The position numbers were made by a program, and so were the translations under genes. A DNA stretch of 8,688 nucleotides from Candidatus Campbellbacteria bacterium RIFCSPLOWO2_02_35_12 (lineage in GTDB: Bacteria; Patescibacteriota; Minisyncoccia; Phycocordibacterales; UBA2163). Positions within the stretch are counted from its first letter, which is position 1; each line of letters starts with the position of its first letter. The notes beneath the pieces are model-generated. The model did not search any database. It was not told the DNA's origin and saw nothing but the letters and a program-made list of their open reading frames with translations. Positions 6,129-8,688 of this stretch are shown one piece after another. Location: assembly GCA_001774455.1 (NCBI GenBank), contig MFAC01000032.1, forward strand, positions 250 through 8,937. The letters run 5' to 3'.

Positions 6129-6203
6129 AATGTCAATAAATACAAGCGCAGAGTAGTTATCCACATATTTTATTGGACGGCGCTATTGTATGTATTGCTA
6201 TTG
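6129..6203. repeat. Degenerate inverted repeat enclosing a consensus DnaA box
   Basis: The left arm (6129-6149, ending AAATACAAGCGC) and right arm (6180-6203, starting GCGCTATTGTATGTATTG) are complementary with a two-base gap and a few mismatches. The loop contains TTATCCACA at 6157-6165, the exact consensus DnaA box. Only one perfect box was found, and no dnaA or dnaN gene is in the window, so an origin is not supported. A lone box may serve as a regulatory site or be chance in AT-rich DNA. Confidence 0.35.
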
Positions 6204-6446
6204 ATATATAATTATGTATAGATTTTCTGTTTAATGATTATCGGTGTTTTATTTGGCTATTTTTTAGACAATAATAAACGCTTGCATTTTAACGAGAAAT
6301 TTTATAATATTGTTTCAGTCGGGCACTCTGACTCTAATTTCCGTAATGAAAATATAAGATAAAACGACAATTAAGACACCGTTAAGAGATAAGAAAGTTC
6401 ATTGAAAATTAAATATGAAAATTATAAGTTGGCGATTATATCCCGT

Positions 6447-6582
6447 GAATTACAAAACTCGTCGCAGGCATAATTTTTGCAAGACATTGCGGAGGCGCCG
6501 CGCGCCGAGCATAGCAAAAAAATCAACAGATTTTTTATGCGCGTCTTGCAAAAATTTGTGCTAAGAAAGAGTTTCGTAATTC
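6447..6582. repeat. 136-bp nested palindromic element (element B)
   Basis: Outer arms 6447-6460 (GAATTACAAAACTC) and 6569-6582 (GAGTTTCGTAATTC) pair at 13 of 14 positions. Inner arms 6472-6485 (AATTTTTGCAAGAC) and 6543-6556 (GTCTTGCAAAAATT) pair perfectly and are almost exactly concentric with the outer arms. Inside lie two smaller hairpins: a GC-rich one (GGCGC 6494-6498 / GCGCC 6502-6506) and an A/T one (AAAAAATC / GATTTTTT, 6517-6536). Such nesting could be a miniature palindromic repeat element or a folded RNA. Its right terminus, TTTCGTAATTCAAAGATAT (6572-6590), nearly repeats that of the element before ftsK. No transposase is present. Confidence 0.65.
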
Positions 6583-6778
6583 AAAGATATATCGCAATAA
6601 TAGTTTCAGAAATTTCTAATTCCCAATTCTCATTAAGGGTTCGGTCGGATTCGCATACGGTTGAAATTCGGTCTAAATTTTATCAACTAACCTTTTTTGT
6701 CCTGCGTCGATGCAATTTAGGATATTTTAGGATAGTAAGAAAGAAGAAAAAATAGTTATTCATTATTATTAACAAGAC

Positions 6779-6819
6779 GCGCGAAAATTATTTTTGGTCG
6801 AACAAAAATCCTTTCGCGT
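6779..6819. repeat. Hairpin upstream of the surface-protein gene
   Basis: CGCGAAA (6780-6786) pairs with TTTCGCG (6812-6818) and ATTTTTG (6790-6796) pairs with CAAAAAT (6803-6809), with a small asymmetric internal loop and the hexaloop GTCGAA. No T run follows on either strand, so it is unlikely to be a terminator. If transcription starts upstream of it, it would form a 5' stem-loop about 90 nt before the start codon, of the kind that can stabilise an abundant mRNA. Confidence 0.45.
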
Positions 6820-6823
6820 AAAA

Positions 6824-6884
6824 ATTGTCTTTATAAATATTTCGTAAAATTCATTATCATAACGCGAAATAATAAAAGACATAA
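6824..6884. promoter_or_regulatory. Inverted pair of GACA motifs before the surface-protein gene
   Basis: ATTGTCTTTATAA at 6824-6836 is the motif on the minus strand (TTATAAAGACAAT). ATAAAAGACATAA at 6872-6884 is the motif on the plus strand and is identical over 13 bases to copies in the leader and the coding region of the HTH gene. The second copy ends 27 nt before the ATG at 6912. The pair suggests control of the surface protein by the same DNA-binding protein. I found no confident -35/-10 pair for this gene. Confidence 0.45.
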
Positions 6885-6911
6885 TTAAATTTTAAAAATT
6901 AATTATTATTT

Positions 6912-8688
6912 ATGAGTATTACAAAAACTAATTCTATAGCTTTAAAGATTGCTATTGGTTTAATCGGAGTGGCATTTGCGTTCGCGCTTTTGTTCGGTTC
7001 GGTTATACCGGCGCATGCGGCTTTGACGCAAAGTCAGATAGACGCAATCATTTCTTTGTTACAGTCTTTCGGGGCTGACCAAGCGACGATTAACAATGTG
7101 CAAACATCTTTATCGGGCGGTACGCCAACAACAGGTGGTAGTACATCAACAGCCAGCGTATGTCCATACACATGGTCAACTAATTTGACCACAGGAAGCG
7201 CGGGCGCTGATGTTTTGGCTCTTCAGAAATTCTTAAACTCTGACTCAGCGACACAAATCGCTTCATCGGGAATTGGTTCTGCGGGGCAAGAATCCGATTA
7301 TTTCGGTTCTCTTACAAAAGCGGCGGTTGCGAAATTCCAGAACAAATACGCTTCTGAGATTTTGACACCTGTTGGTTTGTCAGCGGGAACGGGATACCTC
7401 GGAGCTTCATCAAGAGCGAAAGCAAATTCACTTTGTTCTTCAGCTCCAACAACAGGAGGCGACACCGACACAACGGGTGGAGACACCACAACAACACCGG
7501 CTCCTGTAGGAACTGGTCTTTCAGTTGTAGCCGGAACTCAGCCAGTGGCAACACTTGCTCCGGACAGCGCCGCAAGAGTTCCATTTACGAGCTTTACAGT
7601 AACAGCTGGTTCTGATGGCGATGTCGTTATGGACAGCGTTACTGTTGAGAGAAAAGGTCTTGCTCCGGACGCTGTATTTTCAGGAATAGTGCTTCTTGAC
7701 CAGGACGGAATACAGATAGGAACTTCAAAAACATTAAATTCAAATCATCAGACGACTGTTGGCGATAAAGTTACAATTTCTGCGGGCACATCAAAGAAAT
7801 TTACAGTTGCCGGTAATATGGCGGCAGACAACTCTACGCGAGATGGAACAATCGCGAATCTTTCAGTGATTGGAATCAATACTTCAGCAACAGTTTCAGG
7901 TTCGCTTCCAATCACAGGCACATCGCAGACAATCAATGCTTCTCTTGCAATCGGTTCGGTAACAATGGGGATTTCTTCATTTGACCCGAACTCCGCTCAA
8001 TCAAAAGAGATTGGAATAACCGGAGTAAGATTTGCGGGTATTACCGTAACAGCCGGTTCAGCGGAAGAAGTAAGAGTTAACAGCATAAGATGGAATCAGA
8101 CAGGTTCTGCAGGAAGCGGAGACCTTGCAAATGTCGTAACAGTTGTTGACGGAGTTGAATATTCTACAACTGTTTCTTCTGATGGCAAGTTCTATACTTC
8201 AAAACTCGGCTCCGGAATAGTAATCGGAAAAGGAAATCTCATTGACATTTATGTTAAAGGAGACATTATCGGCGGAGCAAGCAGAACAGTTGTTTTTGAC
8301 ATTGACAAGACAACCGACCTAAACATTACGGGCGAGGTATTTGGTTACGGTATAACACCTCCCGCAGGTTCTGGCACGGCCGCAACAACAAGCTCGGCAT
8401 TTCTAGCGGGAACGCCATGGTTTGATAACGCGCATTTGTCAATTACAGCCGGCTCCGTATCAACGGTTCAGAGGTCGGCATCGGTTCCTGCGCAAAACAT
8501 CGCAGTTAATGTTCCAGACCAGCCACTTGGCGCGTTTGAAACAGACATTAAAGGCGAGGCAATCAATATTTCAGGTATAACGATTACGGTTGCATCCACA
8601 ACGGGTTCAGGCACGGGTCTCTTGACAAATGTAACTCTTGTTGACCAAAATGGTTCGGTGGTAGCCGGTCCGGTTGACGCAGCATACA
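6912..8688 (+). CDS. Secreted S-layer-like protein with peptidoglycan-binding domain (3' end outside window)
   Basis: An open frame of 592 residues that runs off the end of the window; the total length is unknown. A signal peptide (1-36) has a basic start, a hydrophobic core and PAHA before the likely cut at 36/37. Next comes a short helical segment (38-67, LTQSQIDAIISLLQSFGADQ), a threonine/glycine-rich spacer, and a peptidoglycan-binding-like domain (84-175) with the typical GSAGADVLALQKFLN and YFGSLTKAAVAKFQNKYA. Cysteines C84 and C175 bracket it and may form a disulfide. After a Thr-rich linker (178-200) come repeated beta-sandwich modules with related strands at 226-249, 374-398 and 540-566. 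It probably anchors in the wall and forms the surface layer, as in many Parcubacteria. The gene is visibly less AT-rich than its neighbours, as expected for high expression. No Shine-Dalgarno sequence is present; the start is fixed by the signal peptide. Confidence 0.9.
   Translation, partial: MSITKTNSIALKIAIGLIGVAFAFALLFGSVIPAHAALTQSQIDAIISLLQSFGADQATINNVQTSLSGGTPTTGGSTSTASVCPYTWSTNLTTGSAGADVLALQKFLNSDSATQIASSGIGSAGQESDYFGSLTKAAVAKFQNKYASEILTPVGLSAGTGYLGASSRAKANSLCSSAPTTGGDTDTTGGDTTTTPAPVGTGLSVVAGTQPVATLAPDSAARVPFTSFTVTAGSDGDVVMDSVTVERKGLAPDAVFSGIVLLDQDGIQIGTSKTLNSNHQTTVGDKVTISAGTSKKFTVAGNMAADNSTRDGTIANLSVIGINTSATVSGSLPITGTSQTINASLAIGSVTMGISSFDPNSAQSKEIGITGVRFAGITVTAGSAEEVRVNSIRWNQTGSAGSGDLANVVTVVDGVEYSTTVSSDGKFYTSKLGSGIVIGKGNLIDIYVKGDIIGGASRTVVFDIDKTTDLNITGEVFGYGITPPAGSGTAATTSSAFLAGTPWFDNAHLSITAGSVSTVQRSASVPAQNIAVNVPDQPLGAFETDIKGEAINISGITITVASTTGSGTGLLTNVTLVDQNGSVVAGPVDAAY

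Larger units (their letters stand above)
6031..6911. other. Long non-coding region rich in inverted repeats
   Basis: About 880 nt without a convincing gene, unusual in a compact genome. From left to right: two GACA motifs at the end of the HTH gene (6024, 6033), a run of eight C (6044-6051) flanked by CAAAAC/GTTTTG, an inverted repeat at 6074-6128, a degenerate inverted repeat enclosing a DnaA box (6129-6203), an AT-rich stretch with further GACA copies (6267, 6366, 6375), the nested palindrome 6447-6582, a stretch with short direct repeats (TTCGGTC twice near 6640-6670; TTTAGGATA twice at 6716-6733), a hairpin at 6779-6819, and two GACA copies before the surface-protein gene. I recognise no tRNA, rRNA or known regulatory RNA, but an unrecognised structured RNA is possible. 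Confidence 0.7.

Noticed and set aside
4757..6203. Replication origin
   Set aside because: Only one perfect DnaA box and no dnaA, dnaN or clustered boxes are present; the strand switch alone is not enough. Kept as a low-interest finding only.
6234..6362. A 42-codon plus-strand open frame (starting MIIGVLFGYFLDNN) in the long non-coding region
   Set aside because: It has a hydrophobic start, but is too short to judge, has no ribosome-binding site and no recognised similarity. Conservation in relatives would be needed to revive it.
6477..6755. A 92-codon plus-strand open frame with a TTG start
   Set aside because: It begins inside the nested palindrome, has a basic, low-information composition with no recognisable motif, lacks a ribosome-binding site, and fits chance read-through of repeat DNA.
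7298..7936. Several short frames on both strands across the surface-protein gene
   Set aside because: The plus-strand frame from 6912 is open to the window end with a signal peptide and domains; the others are shadows.

Overview
The window looks like a piece of a Candidate Phyla Radiation (Patescibacteria, probably Parcubacteria-like) chromosome. The evidence is an AT-rich genome, tightly packed housekeeping genes, almost no Shine-Dalgarno sequences before the start codons, and a secreted surface protein that joins a peptidoglycan-binding domain to repeated beta-sandwich modules. That assignment is inference from gene content and style, not from a marker-gene tree. All six complete genes end in TAA or TAG and read at normal family length under the standard code, so there is no sign of TGA recoding.

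Layout: (1) 1-1120, plus strand: an ECF-type sigma factor preceded by overlapping ECF-like and sigma70-like promoters, then a small two-helix membrane protein of unknown function that could be its partner. (2) 1117-4756, minus strand: a compact cluster read leftward, ftsK, then a small anchored Ig-like protein, then recA, with 20-nt gaps. RecA and the membrane protein converge so closely that their stop codons overlap. (3) 4757-5130: a divergent intergenic region with a 24-bp-arm inverted repeat on the ftsK side and, on the other side, a good promoter followed by an array of short repeats with a GACA core. (4) 5131-6030, plus strand: a 299-residue protein with a helical N-terminal part and a C-terminal winged helix-turn-helix. 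(5) 6031-6911: about 880 nt with no convincing gene, but rich in inverted repeats, including a 136-bp nested palindrome, a consensus DnaA box inside a degenerate inverted repeat, and more copies of the GACA motif. (6) 6912 to the end, plus strand: the first 592 residues of an S-layer-like secreted protein.

The most interesting signal is a 13-base motif, ATAAAAGACATAA, and its variants. They lie in the promoter region of the winged-HTH gene, inside the stretch of that gene encoding its own linker (in two different reading frames), and just upstream of the surface-protein gene. The simplest model is a regulator that binds this motif, controls itself partly through sites inside its own gene, and also controls the neighbouring surface-layer gene. 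A second signal is a small family of palindromic elements sharing termini of the type GAATTACRAAA / TTTYGTAATTCAAAGATAT.
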